DNA from: SCUB01 sp041918675
GTDB taxonomy: Bacteria > Pseudomonadota > Alphaproteobacteria > Rhizobiales > Xanthobacteraceae
Assembly (NCBI GenBank): GCA_041918675.1
Contig: JAYRVF010000005.1
Span: 1-64,000 of the forward strand
Direction: 5' to 3'
DNA: 64,000 nucleotides
The notes below the pieces were generated by a model, which saw nothing but the letters and a program-made list of their open reading frames with translations, did no database searches and was not told where the DNA came from. The position numbers and the translations under genes were made by a program. This document shows positions 42,995 to 50,436 of this stretch, piece after piece (position 1 is the stretch's first letter; every line of letters begins with the position of its first letter).

Positions 42995-44601
42995 GATTCC
43001 ACCGCCCGGCCCTTGAGCGCGAACAGTCCGCGCGGGCGCTTCTGGATGAAGAGGATGATGAGCACCAGGATCGCGATCTTGCCGAGCACGGCGCCGGCGA
43101 CCGGTTCGAGGAATTTGTTAGCGACGCCGAGCGTCAGCGCGCCGACCAGCGTGCCCCACAGATTGCCCACGCCGCCGAACACCACCACCATGAAACTGTC
43201 GATGATGTAGCCTTGGCCGAGATTCGGGCTGACATTGTCGATCTGCGACAGCGCCACGCCGGCGATGCCGGCGATGCCGGAACCGAGGCCGAATGTCAGC
43301 GCGTCGATGCGCGAAGTGGCGATCCCCATCGAGGCGGCCATGGCGCGGTTCTGCGTCACCGCGCGCATTTCCAGCCCCAGGCGCGTGAAGCGCAGCATCA
43401 ACAGCAGGACGACGAAGACCGCCAGCGTGAACAGGATGATCCAGAGGCGGTTGTAGGTGATCGTCATCTGCCCGACGTCGAAGGCTCCGCTCATCCAGGA
43501 CGGCGCGCCGACCTCGCGGTTCGTCGGTCCGAAGATCGTGCGCACCGCCTGCTGCAGAATCAGCGACAGGCCGAACGTCGCCAGCAGCGTCTCCAGCGGC
43601 CGGCCGTAGAGAAAGCGGATGACGCCGCGTTCGATCAGCACGCCGATGAAGCCGGCGACGAGAAAGGCGAGCGGCACCGCGATCAGCAGCGAATAGTCGA
43701 ACAACGCCGGATACGAGGCGCGGATCACGTCCTGGACGACGAATGTCGTGTAAGCGCCGAGCATCACCATCTCGCCATGCGCCATGTTGATGACGCCCAT
43801 CACGCCGAAGGTGATGGCAAGGCCGATCGCGGCGAGCAGCAGGACCGACCCGAGCGAGAGGCCGTACCAGGCGTTCTGCACCGCGCCCCAGGCCGCCAGA
43901 CGATTTTCGACCGCCTTGGCCGCGGAGGCCGCCGTGCGCGCGACCGCGACCGACGTGCCGGCCGGCAGGTTGGTTAGCACCGCCAGCGCTTCCTGATCCC
44001 CGCGCGCGCGGATGAGGGCGACCGCGTCGATCTTTTCCGGATCGGTGGCGTCGGCCTTCCCCAAGAGGATGACGGCGCGCGCTTGTTCGAAGGCGGCCTT
44101 GACGGAGGCGTCCTTTTCGACCCCGAGAGCCGTTTCCAGCGCGCCCAACATCGCCTCGTCGCGGCTCTTGAACAGCGCGTGCGCCGCGTCCAGGCGCTTG
44201 GACGTCTCCGGAGCCTGCAAGCTCACCGCGCCGAGCGAGGCCTCGACCACGCGACGCAGGCGATTGTTGAGGCGTACCGCGCTCGCATTGACCTGGCCGG
44301 CGACCGCCGCGCCGGAGGCCGCGTCGGTCAGTTGGCCGTCGCGGGCCTTGATGAAGACGCGACGCCCCGCCTGATCGGCGAGCAGACGGCCCTCCTGCAG
44401 CGCGGCGATGATCGCCGGCGCGCGCGGATCGGAACTCGCCGAAATCGCGCCGATGGCGGCCTCGGTATCGGCGAAGGAATCATTGGCGAACTTCTCGACC
44501 GCGTCCTCGAACGGACCCGCCATCAGCGGCATCGACGAGAGCACGACCAGCAGCGACGCGCGAACGACGACGCGCCATAAGCGAACGAATTGAGCGAACA
44601 C
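42991..44601 (-). CDS. urtB: Urea ABC transporter permease UrtB
   Basis: 536 residues from GTG 44601 with GGGGG 6 nt upstream; no ATG-led start gives a proper signal. After an N-terminal signal sequence, residues ~25-240 are the periplasmic helical domain special to UrtB (FEDAVEKFANDSFADTEAAI); the C-terminal 290 residues are a LivH-like permease with GLAITFGVMGVINMAHGEMVM and FGGVGNLWGTLVGALTLGV. The extra domain separates UrtB from amino-acid permeases. Confidence 0.94.
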   Translation of the reverse strand: MFAQFVRLWRVVVRASLLVVLSSMPLMAGPFEDAVEKFANDSFADTEAAIGAISASSDPRAPAIIAALQEGRLLADQAGRRVFIKARDGQLTDAASGAAVAGQVNASAVRLNNRLRRVVEASLGAVSLQAPETSKRLDAAHALFKSRDEAMLGALETALGVEKDASVKAAFEQARAVILLGKADATDPEKIDAVALIRARGDQEALAVLTNLPAGTSVAVARTAASAAKAVENRLAAWGAVQNAWYGLSLGSVLLLAAIGLAITFGVMGVINMAHGEMVMLGAYTTFVVQDVIRASYPALFDYSLLIAVPLAFLVAGFIGVLIERGVIRFLYGRPLETLLATFGLSLILQQAVRTIFGPTNREVGAPSWMSGAFDVGQMTITYNRLWIILFTLAVFVVLLLMLRFTRLGLEMRAVTQNRAMAASMGIATSRIDALTFGLGSGIAGIAGVALSQIDNVSPNLGQGYIIDSFMVVVFGGVGNLWGTLVGALTLGVANKFLEPVAGAVLGKIAILVLIILFIQKRPRGLFALKGRAVES

Positions 44602-44623
44602 GAGACACCCCCGGCAGGTGGTG

Positions 44624-44652
44624 GGAAAGGCGGCGGTTCGCGCCGCCTTTCC
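44624..44652 (-). promoter_or_regulatory. Strong hairpin between urtA and urtB
   Basis: A 12-bp perfect stem (GGAAAGGCGGCG / CGCCGCCTTTCC) with a 5-nt loop, placed between the urtA stop and the urtB RBS. No U-tract follows on the minus strand, so it is likely a 3'-end stabiliser for urtA mRNA or a partial terminator, raising binding-protein level over the permease genes as in other ABC operons. Confidence 0.75.
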
Positions 44653-44698
44653 AAGGTTCAAGTTGATGGTCTTACGGCATGACGATGCGTCGATCCGA

Positions 44699-46006
44699 TC
44701 AGCCGCCGCACTTCTTGGTGACCTTGTTGTAGTTGCCGCAATTGAGCGTCACCCAGTCGGCTTCAAGATCCTTGGAGCCTTCAAGATAAGGCGACCAGGC
44801 CGCGCCCGGCACCAGGCCGTCGGTCTTCCACACCACGTCGAACTGCCCATCGGCCTTGATCTCGCCGATGAAGACGGGCTTGGTGATGTGATGGTTCGGC
44901 AGCATCTTCGACACGCCGCCGGTCAGGTTCGGCGCCTCGATGCCGGGCAGCGCGGCGATGACCTTGTCCGGATCGGTGGAGCCGACCTTCTCGACCGCCT
45001 TGACCCACATGGCGAAGCCGATGACGTGGGCTTCCATCGGGTCGTTGGTCACGCGCTTCGGATTCTTGGTGAACGCCTTCCACTTGGCGATGAATTCGTC
45101 GTTGCCGGAATTCTTGATCGACTGGAAGTAGTTCCAGGCGGCCAGATGCCCGAGCAGCGGCTTGGTGTCGATGCCGGCGAGTTCTTCCTCGCCCACCGAG
45201 AACGCCACGACCGGAATGTCGGTCGCCTTGATGCCCTGGTTGCCGAGTTCCTTGTAGAACGGAACGTTGGCGTCACCGTTGATGGTGGAGACCACCGCCG
45301 TCTTCTTACCCGCGGAACCGAACTTCTTGATGTCGGCCACGATCGTCTGCCAATCGGAATGGCCGAACGGCGTGTAGTTGATCATGATGTCGCTCTCGGC
45401 GACGCCCTTGGACTTGAGGTAGGCCTCGAGAATCTTGTTGGTGGTGCGCGGATAGACGTAGTCGGTGCCGGCCAGCACCCAGCGCTGCACCTTCTCTTCC
45501 TTCATCAGGTAGTCGACCGCGGGGATCGCCTGCTGGTTCGGCGCCGCGCCGGTGTAGAAGACGTTGCGCTCGCTCTCCTCGCCTTCGTATTGCACCGGAT
45601 AGAACAGGATCGAATTGAGTTCCTTGAACACCGGCAGCACGGACTTGCGCGACACCGAGGTCCAGCAGCCGAACACCGCCGCCACCTTCTCCTTGGTGAT
45701 CAGCTCGCGCGCCTTTTCCGCGAACAGCGGCCAGTTGGACGCCGGATCGACGACCACCGCCTCGAGCTTCTTGCCGAGCAGGCCGCCCTTCTTGTTCTGC
45801 TCGTCGATGAGGAAGAGCATGGTGTCCTTCAGCGTGGTCTCGCTGATGGCCATCGTTCCGGAAAGCGAATGGAGAATGCCAACCTTGATGGTGTCCTGGG
45901 CTTTCGCCGGCAACACCGAGGCAAGGCCCAGCGCCAGTCCGGCGGTGGCGAGCAGCCATCCCCGGGAAATCGGCCGCAGCGCAGCCGCGCGAAGTGAATG
46001 GAGCAT
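44699..46006 (-). CDS. urtA: Urea ABC transporter substrate-binding protein UrtA
   Basis: 435 residues. Signal peptide ~1-35 (hydrophobic LLATAGLALGLASVLPAKAQ). Mature protein begins DTIKVGILHSLSGTMAISE and carries VFGCWTSVSRKSVLPVFKEL and the conserved AGTDYVYPRTTNKI, all characteristic of UrtA. Periplasmic urea (short amide) receptor. It is the first gene of the operon, about 50 nt downstream of the predicted sigma-54 transcription start. Confidence 0.96.
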   Translation of the reverse strand: MLHSLRAAALRPISRGWLLATAGLALGLASVLPAKAQDTIKVGILHSLSGTMAISETTLKDTMLFLIDEQNKKGGLLGKKLEAVVVDPASNWPLFAEKARELITKEKVAAVFGCWTSVSRKSVLPVFKELNSILFYPVQYEGEESERNVFYTGAAPNQQAIPAVDYLMKEEKVQRWVLAGTDYVYPRTTNKILEAYLKSKGVAESDIMINYTPFGHSDWQTIVADIKKFGSAGKKTAVVSTINGDANVPFYKELGNQGIKATDIPVVAFSVGEEELAGIDTKPLLGHLAAWNYFQSIKNSGNDEFIAKWKAFTKNPKRVTNDPMEAHVIGFAMWVKAVEKVGSTDPDKVIAALPGIEAPNLTGGVSKMLPNHHITKPVFIGEIKADGQFDVVWKTDGLVPGAAWSPYLEGSKDLEADWVTLNCGNYNKVTKKCGG

Positions 46007-46070
46007 TGAACGGTCCTCTGTTTGAGCGGGCGCGACCAGGTTGGGTCCTGGCCTCGCGCTTAACGGTTTC

Positions 46071-46085
46071 GCAAGACCTGTGCCA
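46071..46085 (-). promoter_or_regulatory. Sigma-54 promoter of the urt-ure operon
   Basis: On the minus strand: TGGCAC-AGGTC-TTGC, an exact match to the RpoN -24/-12 consensus with correct 5-nt spacing. The start site would be near 46059, about 50 nt upstream of the urtA ATG. Implies NtrC-type nitrogen control. Confidence 0.85.
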
Positions 46086-46095
46086 AACAGCGGAA

Positions 46096-46126
46096 ATTGA
46101 TATAAGGCATTGCTATATTGATATAA
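46096..46126. repeat. Two ATTGATATAA direct repeats, 21 bp apart
   Basis: Identical 10-mers at 46096-46105 and 46117-46126, i.e. two helical turns apart and on the same DNA face, just upstream of the urtA sigma-54 site. The block is also flanked by GAAATT and AATTTC, giving it partial dyad symmetry. Likely a regulator-binding site; too close to -24 for the usual NtrC enhancer. Confidence 0.55.
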
Positions 46127-46658
46127 TTTCGTGCGGAAGCACCAGTTACCGCGATTAACAAGGCAGGCACGTGATTAATTCATAGGCAGTCAGTTCAATA
46201 TATTGCCAATTGCATAATTTTTGAGCTCCCTTATGCCGCCTTCCCTCTCTCGTCCGTTTTCGTAAGGCGTGGGCGTGTTTCAAGGCGCGGACAGACGTGG
46301 CTAGTGCCGCGCGCGCGACGCCGACGCTTTCCACGTCGAGAAAATTCGCCGGCGTCCGCGCATCATTGAATCTCGCGACCGGCAATCTCGCGCGCGCGGA
46401 CGGCGTCGATTTCCGCCGCTCTTCCTTGGGCGTGCTGACGCGGAACCGAGCAGGTTTCCGCCATTCGGTGAGCACCGCTGATCATTTCAGGTGCAAATCT
46501 GTTCGCCGATTGAGCAATGCATTGTCGCAAGCAGACTCTTCCGGCGACCACGGCGCGATCGACCGCCGCGACCATTTGGCGCGTCGCACGCTCAAGTGAC
46601 TGTGAAATCACACATTCATTTCGCGCCCCGCGCGCCCATGTCGCGCCGCCGCGAGGGA

Positions 46659-46674
46659 TGGCATGCCCCTTGCT
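46659..46674 (+). promoter_or_regulatory. Sigma-54 promoter of the cyanate transport-cyanase operon
   Basis: TGGCAT-GCCCC-TTGCT matches the -24/-12 consensus with invariant GG and GC at correct spacing. The transcription start would be near 46686, about 41 nt upstream of ATG 46727. Confidence 0.8.
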
Positions 46675-46726
46675 CTTTTCGGCGCAATCGACGCCGACGC
46701 GCGTCGCGCATGGAATGGAGCGCTAC

Positions 46727-48106
46727 ATGGCCATCTTCAACAATCCGTTCGACCGCCGCTTTCGTCTGTCCACCAACGGCTGCGCCTGCGGACAGCATCG
46801 CACGCAGGACGAGCACGACGCGATCGTCGCGGATAACGCGAAAGCGGTCGGCGACGAAGACTTTCGCCTGAGGCGCGCGGTCGAGAACGCGGTGATGCGC
46901 GCGCTCTTCCCCGTCGACCAGCACCGCCGCGCCTTCATCAAGGCGGTCGGCGCCTCGACGGCCGTCGCGGCGGTCTCGACCATCTTCCCGATCGCCGCGG
47001 CGACCGAGGTGTTCGCCAGCGGCGGCCCGATCGAGAAGAAGGATCTCAAGGTCGGCTTCATTCCCATCACCTGCGCCACGCCCATCATCATGGCCAAGCC
47101 GATGGGCTTCTACGAGAAGCAGGGCCTCAACGTCGATGTCATCAAGACCGCCGGCTGGGCCGTCATCCGCGACAAGACCATCAACAAGGAATACGACGCC
47201 GCCCACATGCTGTCGCCGATGCCGCTCGCGATCTCGCTCGGCGCGGGCTCCAATCCGATCCCCTACACCATGCCGGCGGTCGAAAACATCAACGGCCAGG
47301 CGATCACGCTGTCGATCAAGCACAAGGACAAGCGCGACCCGGCGAGCTGGAAGGGATTCAAATTCGCCGTTCCGTTCGACTATTCGATGCACAACTATCT
47401 GTTGCGCTATTATCTCGCCGAGCACGGCGTCGATCCGGACACCGACGTGCAGATCCGCGCGGTGCCGCCGCCGGAAATGGTCGCCAATCTGCGCGCCGAC
47501 AATATCGACGGCTTCCTCGCGCCCGACCCGGTCAATCAGCGCGCGGTCTATGACGGCGTCGGCTTCATTCACATTCTCTCCAAGGAAATCTGGGATCGGC
47601 ATCCCTGCTGCGCCTTCGCCGCGTCGAAGGAATTCATCACCACCTCGCCCAACACCTACGCCGCGCTGCTCAAGGCGATCATCGATGCGACCGCCTTCGC
47701 CTCAAAGCCCACCAATCGCAAGCAGATCGCCGAGGCGATCGCGCCGGCGAACTATCTCAACCAGCCCGTCACCGTGGTCGAGCAGGTGCTGACGGGAACC
47801 TTCGCCGACGGCCTCGGCAACGTGCGCAACGTGCCCGACCGCATCGACTTCGATCCGTTCCCCTGGGAGAGCTTCGCCATCTGGATCCTGTCGCAGATGA
47901 AGCGCTGGGGCCAGATCAAGGGCGACATCGATTACGCCGGGGTCGCGCGCCAGGTCTATCTCGCCACCGACGCGGCCAAGCTGATGAAGGAAATGGGCCT
48001 GACGGCGCCCGCCGCCACGAGCAAGCCATTCGTGGTGATGGGCAAGACATTCGACCCCGCCAAGCCGGAGGACTACATCGCCTCGTTCAAGATCAAGCGC
48101 GCTTAA
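46727..48106 (+). CDS. cynA: Cyanate (NrtA/CmpA-family) ABC transporter substrate-binding protein
   Basis: 459 residues from ATG 46727, GGAG 6 nt upstream. An unusual 65-residue leader contains NGCACGQHRTQDEHDA, then a Tat-type signal RRAFIKAVGASTAVAAVST. The mature part is NrtA/CmpA-like: KVGFIPITCATPIIMAKPMG, NKEYDAAHMLSPMPLAISLG, FAVPFDYSMHNYLLRYYLAE. It binds an anion; the cyanase gene at the operon end argues for cyanate rather than nitrate or bicarbonate. Export as a folded protein is implied by the Tat motif. Confidence 0.85.
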   Translation: MAIFNNPFDRRFRLSTNGCACGQHRTQDEHDAIVADNAKAVGDEDFRLRRAVENAVMRALFPVDQHRRAFIKAVGASTAVAAVSTIFPIAAATEVFASGGPIEKKDLKVGFIPITCATPIIMAKPMGFYEKQGLNVDVIKTAGWAVIRDKTINKEYDAAHMLSPMPLAISLGAGSNPIPYTMPAVENINGQAITLSIKHKDKRDPASWKGFKFAVPFDYSMHNYLLRYYLAEHGVDPDTDVQIRAVPPPEMVANLRADNIDGFLAPDPVNQRAVYDGVGFIHILSKEIWDRHPCCAFAASKEFITTSPNTYAALLKAIIDATAFASKPTNRKQIAEAIAPANYLNQPVTVVEQVLTGTFADGLGNVRNVPDRIDFDPFPWESFAIWILSQMKRWGQIKGDIDYAGVARQVYLATDAAKLMKEMGLTAPAATSKPFVVMGKTFDPAKPEDYIASFKIKRA

Positions 48107-48110
48107 GACC

Positions 48111-48953
48111 ATGCGGGCAAGCAACCTCAACTTCCGCGCCGCCATCCTTTCCCTCGCCATTCTCGCGACATTGGCGTTGGCTTGGCATATCGCCGTGTCG
48201 GGATCGGGCGCGACCCGCGCGCTCGATCCGGAATATGCCAAGCTGATGGGCGCGACCGCGACGCAAGGCAAGTCCGCGATGCCTGGCCCCCTCGACGTGG
48301 CGGCGACGATCTGGAAACATCTCAAGGAGCCGTTTTACGATCGCGGCCCCAACGACAAGGGCATCGGCATTCAGCTCGCCTATTCGATCGGCCGCGTCGC
48401 GATCGGCTATTTCATCGCCATCGCCGTCGCCTTGCCGCTCGGCTTCCTGATCGGCATGTCGCCGTTGATGTCGCGCGCGCTCGACCCGTTCATTCAGGTG
48501 ATGAAGCCGGTCTCGCCGCTGGCGTGGATGCCGCTCGCGCTCTACACCATCAAGGATTCGTCGATCTCCTCGATCTTCGTCATTTTCATCTGCTCGCTAT
48601 GGCCGATGTTGATCAACACCGCGTTCGGCGTCGCTAGCGTCCGCGCCGAATGGCTCAATGTCGCGCGCACGCTCGAGGTCGGCAGCATCCGCCGCGCCTT
48701 CACCGTGATTCTGCCGGCGGCGGCGCCGACCATCGTCACCGGCATGCGCATTTCCATCGGCATCGCCTGGCTCGTCATCGTCGCCGCCGAGATGCTGGTC
48801 GGCGGAACCGGCATTGGCTACTTCGTCTGGAACGAGTGGAACAACCTTTCGATCACCAACGTCATCACCTCGATCCTGGTGATCGGCCTGGTCGGCATGC
48901 TGCTCGATCAGGGATTGGCGCGGCTCGCGCGCGCCGTAAGCTTTCCGGAGTGA
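48111..48953 (+). CDS. cynB: Cyanate ABC transporter permease (NrtB-like)
   Basis: 280 residues, about six TM helices, starting 4 nt after the binding protein. BPD-type permease with the EAA-like loop EWLNVARTLEVGSIRRAFTV preceding LPAAAPTIVTGMRISIGIAW, and VKPVSPLAWMPLALYTIKDSS typical of the NrtB/CmpB/SsuC class. Forms the channel. Confidence 0.86.
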   Translation: MRASNLNFRAAILSLAILATLALAWHIAVSGSGATRALDPEYAKLMGATATQGKSAMPGPLDVAATIWKHLKEPFYDRGPNDKGIGIQLAYSIGRVAIGYFIAIAVALPLGFLIGMSPLMSRALDPFIQVMKPVSPLAWMPLALYTIKDSSISSIFVIFICSLWPMLINTAFGVASVRAEWLNVARTLEVGSIRRAFTVILPAAAPTIVTGMRISIGIAWLVIVAAEMLVGGTGIGYFVWNEWNNLSITNVITSILVIGLVGMLLDQGLARLARAVSFPE

Positions 48954-48958
48954 GCGGC

Positions 48959-49852
48959 ATGAGCGACAGGTTCATTTCCATCGAGGGCATCACGCGCCGC
49001 TTCAAGGGCGCCGACGGTCAGTTCACCACCGTATTCGACGACATCTGGTTCTCGATCGCCAAGGGCGAATTCATCTGCATGATCGGCCATTCGGGGTGCG
49101 GTAAGACCACCGTGCTGAACATCCTGTCCGGGCTCGATCTTCCCGACGGCGGCGTGGCCATCGTCGACGGCCAGGAAATCGTCGGCCCCTCGCTCGACCG
49201 CGCCGTGATCTTCCAAAGCCACGCGCTGCTGCCGTGGCGCACGGTGATGGGCAACGTCGCCTACGCCGTGTCCTCGCGCTGGCGCGACTGGCCGCGAAGC
49301 CGGATCGAGGAGCACGCCCAGCGTTTCATCGAGAAGGTCGGGCTGAAGGGCGCCGAGACCAAGAAGCCCGCGCAACTGTCGGGCGGCATGAAGCAGCGCG
49401 TCGGCATCGCCCGCGCGCTCTCGATCGAGCCGAAGATCATGCTGATGGACGAGCCGTTCTCCGCGCTCGACGCGCTGACCCGCGGCACCTTGCAGGACGA
49501 AGTGCGGCGGATTTGCCTGGAGACCGGCCAAACCGTGTTCATGATCACTCACGACGTCGACGAGGCGATCTATCTCGCCGACAAGATCGTCCTGATGACC
49601 AACGGGCCGGACGCGATGGTGGCCGAGATCGTCGAGAACCCGCTGCCCAAGGGCCGGGTACGCGACCAGCTTCACCGCCACCCCGCCTATTACGCCATCC
49701 GCAATCACCTCATCGACTTCCTCGTCGTGCGCTCAAAGACGTTCAAGTCAGCGATACCTAGCGAATACGACCGGCGCCGGCCGCCGGTCATCTGCCCGCA
49801 AATCCAGCCGCAACCGGTTCCGCCGACGCGCGACGACCGCAAGGTGGCCTGA
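48959..49852 (+). CDS. cynD: Cyanate ABC transporter ATP-binding protein (NrtD-like)
   Basis: 297 residues from ATG 48959, 5 nt after the permease stop. Walker A GHSGCGKTTVLNIL, Q-loop FQSHALLPWRTVMGN, signature LSGGMKQRVGIARAL, Walker B IMLMDEPFSALDALT and H-loop MITHDVDEAI. Taurine/nitrate-class ATPase. The final ~45 residues (basic, Pro-rich) extend beyond the fold. Confidence 0.88.
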   Translation: MSDRFISIEGITRRFKGADGQFTTVFDDIWFSIAKGEFICMIGHSGCGKTTVLNILSGLDLPDGGVAIVDGQEIVGPSLDRAVIFQSHALLPWRTVMGNVAYAVSSRWRDWPRSRIEEHAQRFIEKVGLKGAETKKPAQLSGGMKQRVGIARALSIEPKIMLMDEPFSALDALTRGTLQDEVRRICLETGQTVFMITHDVDEAIYLADKIVLMTNGPDAMVAEIVENPLPKGRVRDQLHRHPAYYAIRNHLIDFLVVRSKTFKSAIPSEYDRRRPPVICPQIQPQPVPPTRDDRKVA

Positions 49853-49883
49853 CCCATTCATTTCGAGCCTGGGAGATCATTTC

Positions 49884-50372
49884 ATGACACGCGCCGACCT
49901 CACCGAAAAGATTCTCGACATCAAGCGCGAGAAGGGCTGGACCTGGAAGTACATCTGCGACGAGATCGGCGGCATGTCGCCGGTGCTCGTGGTCGGCGCG
50001 CTGCTCGGCCAGATGAAGCTGGTCAAGCCGCTGGCGGCCAAGGCCGCCGCGCTGTTCGGCCTGAGCGAGACGGAAGCGCGCATGCTCAACGAGGTGCCGT
50101 ATCGCGGCGCCGGCGTGCCGATGCCGCCGACCGACCCGCTGATATACCGCTTCTACGAGCTGGTGATGGTCAACGGACCGGCTTGGAAAGCCCTGATCGA
50201 GGAGGAGTTCGGCGACGGCATCATGTCGGCGATCGACTTCAACATGCAATTCGAGCGCGAGCCCAACCCCAAGGGCGACCGCGTCCACATCACGATGTCG
50301 GGCAAGTTCCTGCCGTACAAATATTACGGCAACGAACAGGGCATTCCCGATTACGGCTTCAAGGAAACCTGA
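49884..50372 (+). CDS. cynS: Cyanase (cyanate hydratase)
   Basis: 162 residues. N-terminal helix-turn-helix-like dimer domain and C-terminal catalytic domain with the three invariant residues: Arg89 and Glu92 in DPLIYRFYELV and Ser115 in DGIMSAIDF. Converts cyanate plus bicarbonate to ammonia and CO2. It is 31 nt after the ATPase gene, completing a cyanate import-and-use operon. It also protects against cyanate formed from urea or carbamoyl phosphate, which suits the urea cluster next door. Confidence 0.96.
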   Translation: MTRADLTEKILDIKREKGWTWKYICDEIGGMSPVLVVGALLGQMKLVKPLAAKAAALFGLSETEARMLNEVPYRGAGVPMPPTDPLIYRFYELVMVNGPAWKALIEEEFGDGIMSAIDFNMQFEREPNPKGDRVHITMSGKFLPYKYYGNEQGIPDYGFKET

Positions 50373-50398
50373 GGCGAAAGCCAACGCGAAATCCGGGG

Positions 50399-50424
50399 CC
50401 GCGCGGGCAAGCTCCCCCGCGCGG
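50399..50424. terminator. GC-rich hairpin between cynS and the convergent hydrolase gene
   Basis: CCGCGCGGG (50399-50407) pairs with CCCGCGCGG (50416-50424) around an 8-nt loop. No U-tract on either strand; a bidirectional stabiliser or Rho-assisted terminator is plausible. Confidence 0.5.
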
Positions 50425-50436
50425 GCGCGCGCCGCC

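Larger units (their letters stand above)
46007..46726. other. 720-bp divergent control region between urtA and the cyanate operon
   Basis: No gene that I trust. It contains a sigma-54 promoter facing each operon, a pair of ATTGATATAA direct repeats next to the urtA promoter, TGTGA-N2-TCACA at 46601-46612, and half-sites GCACC and GGTGC 13 bp apart (46473-46495 area) that might be NtrC contacts but do not have the usual spacing. Confidence 0.6.

Noticed and set aside
46155..46475. Short frames in the urtA-cynA gap
   Set aside because: No RBS or recognisable fold, composition unlike neighbours, and the region is occupied by promoter elements.
46473..46495. GCACC and GGTGC half-sites as an NtrC enhancer
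   Set aside because: The 13-bp gap between them does not match the usual NtrC dyad; noted only in the intergenic entry.
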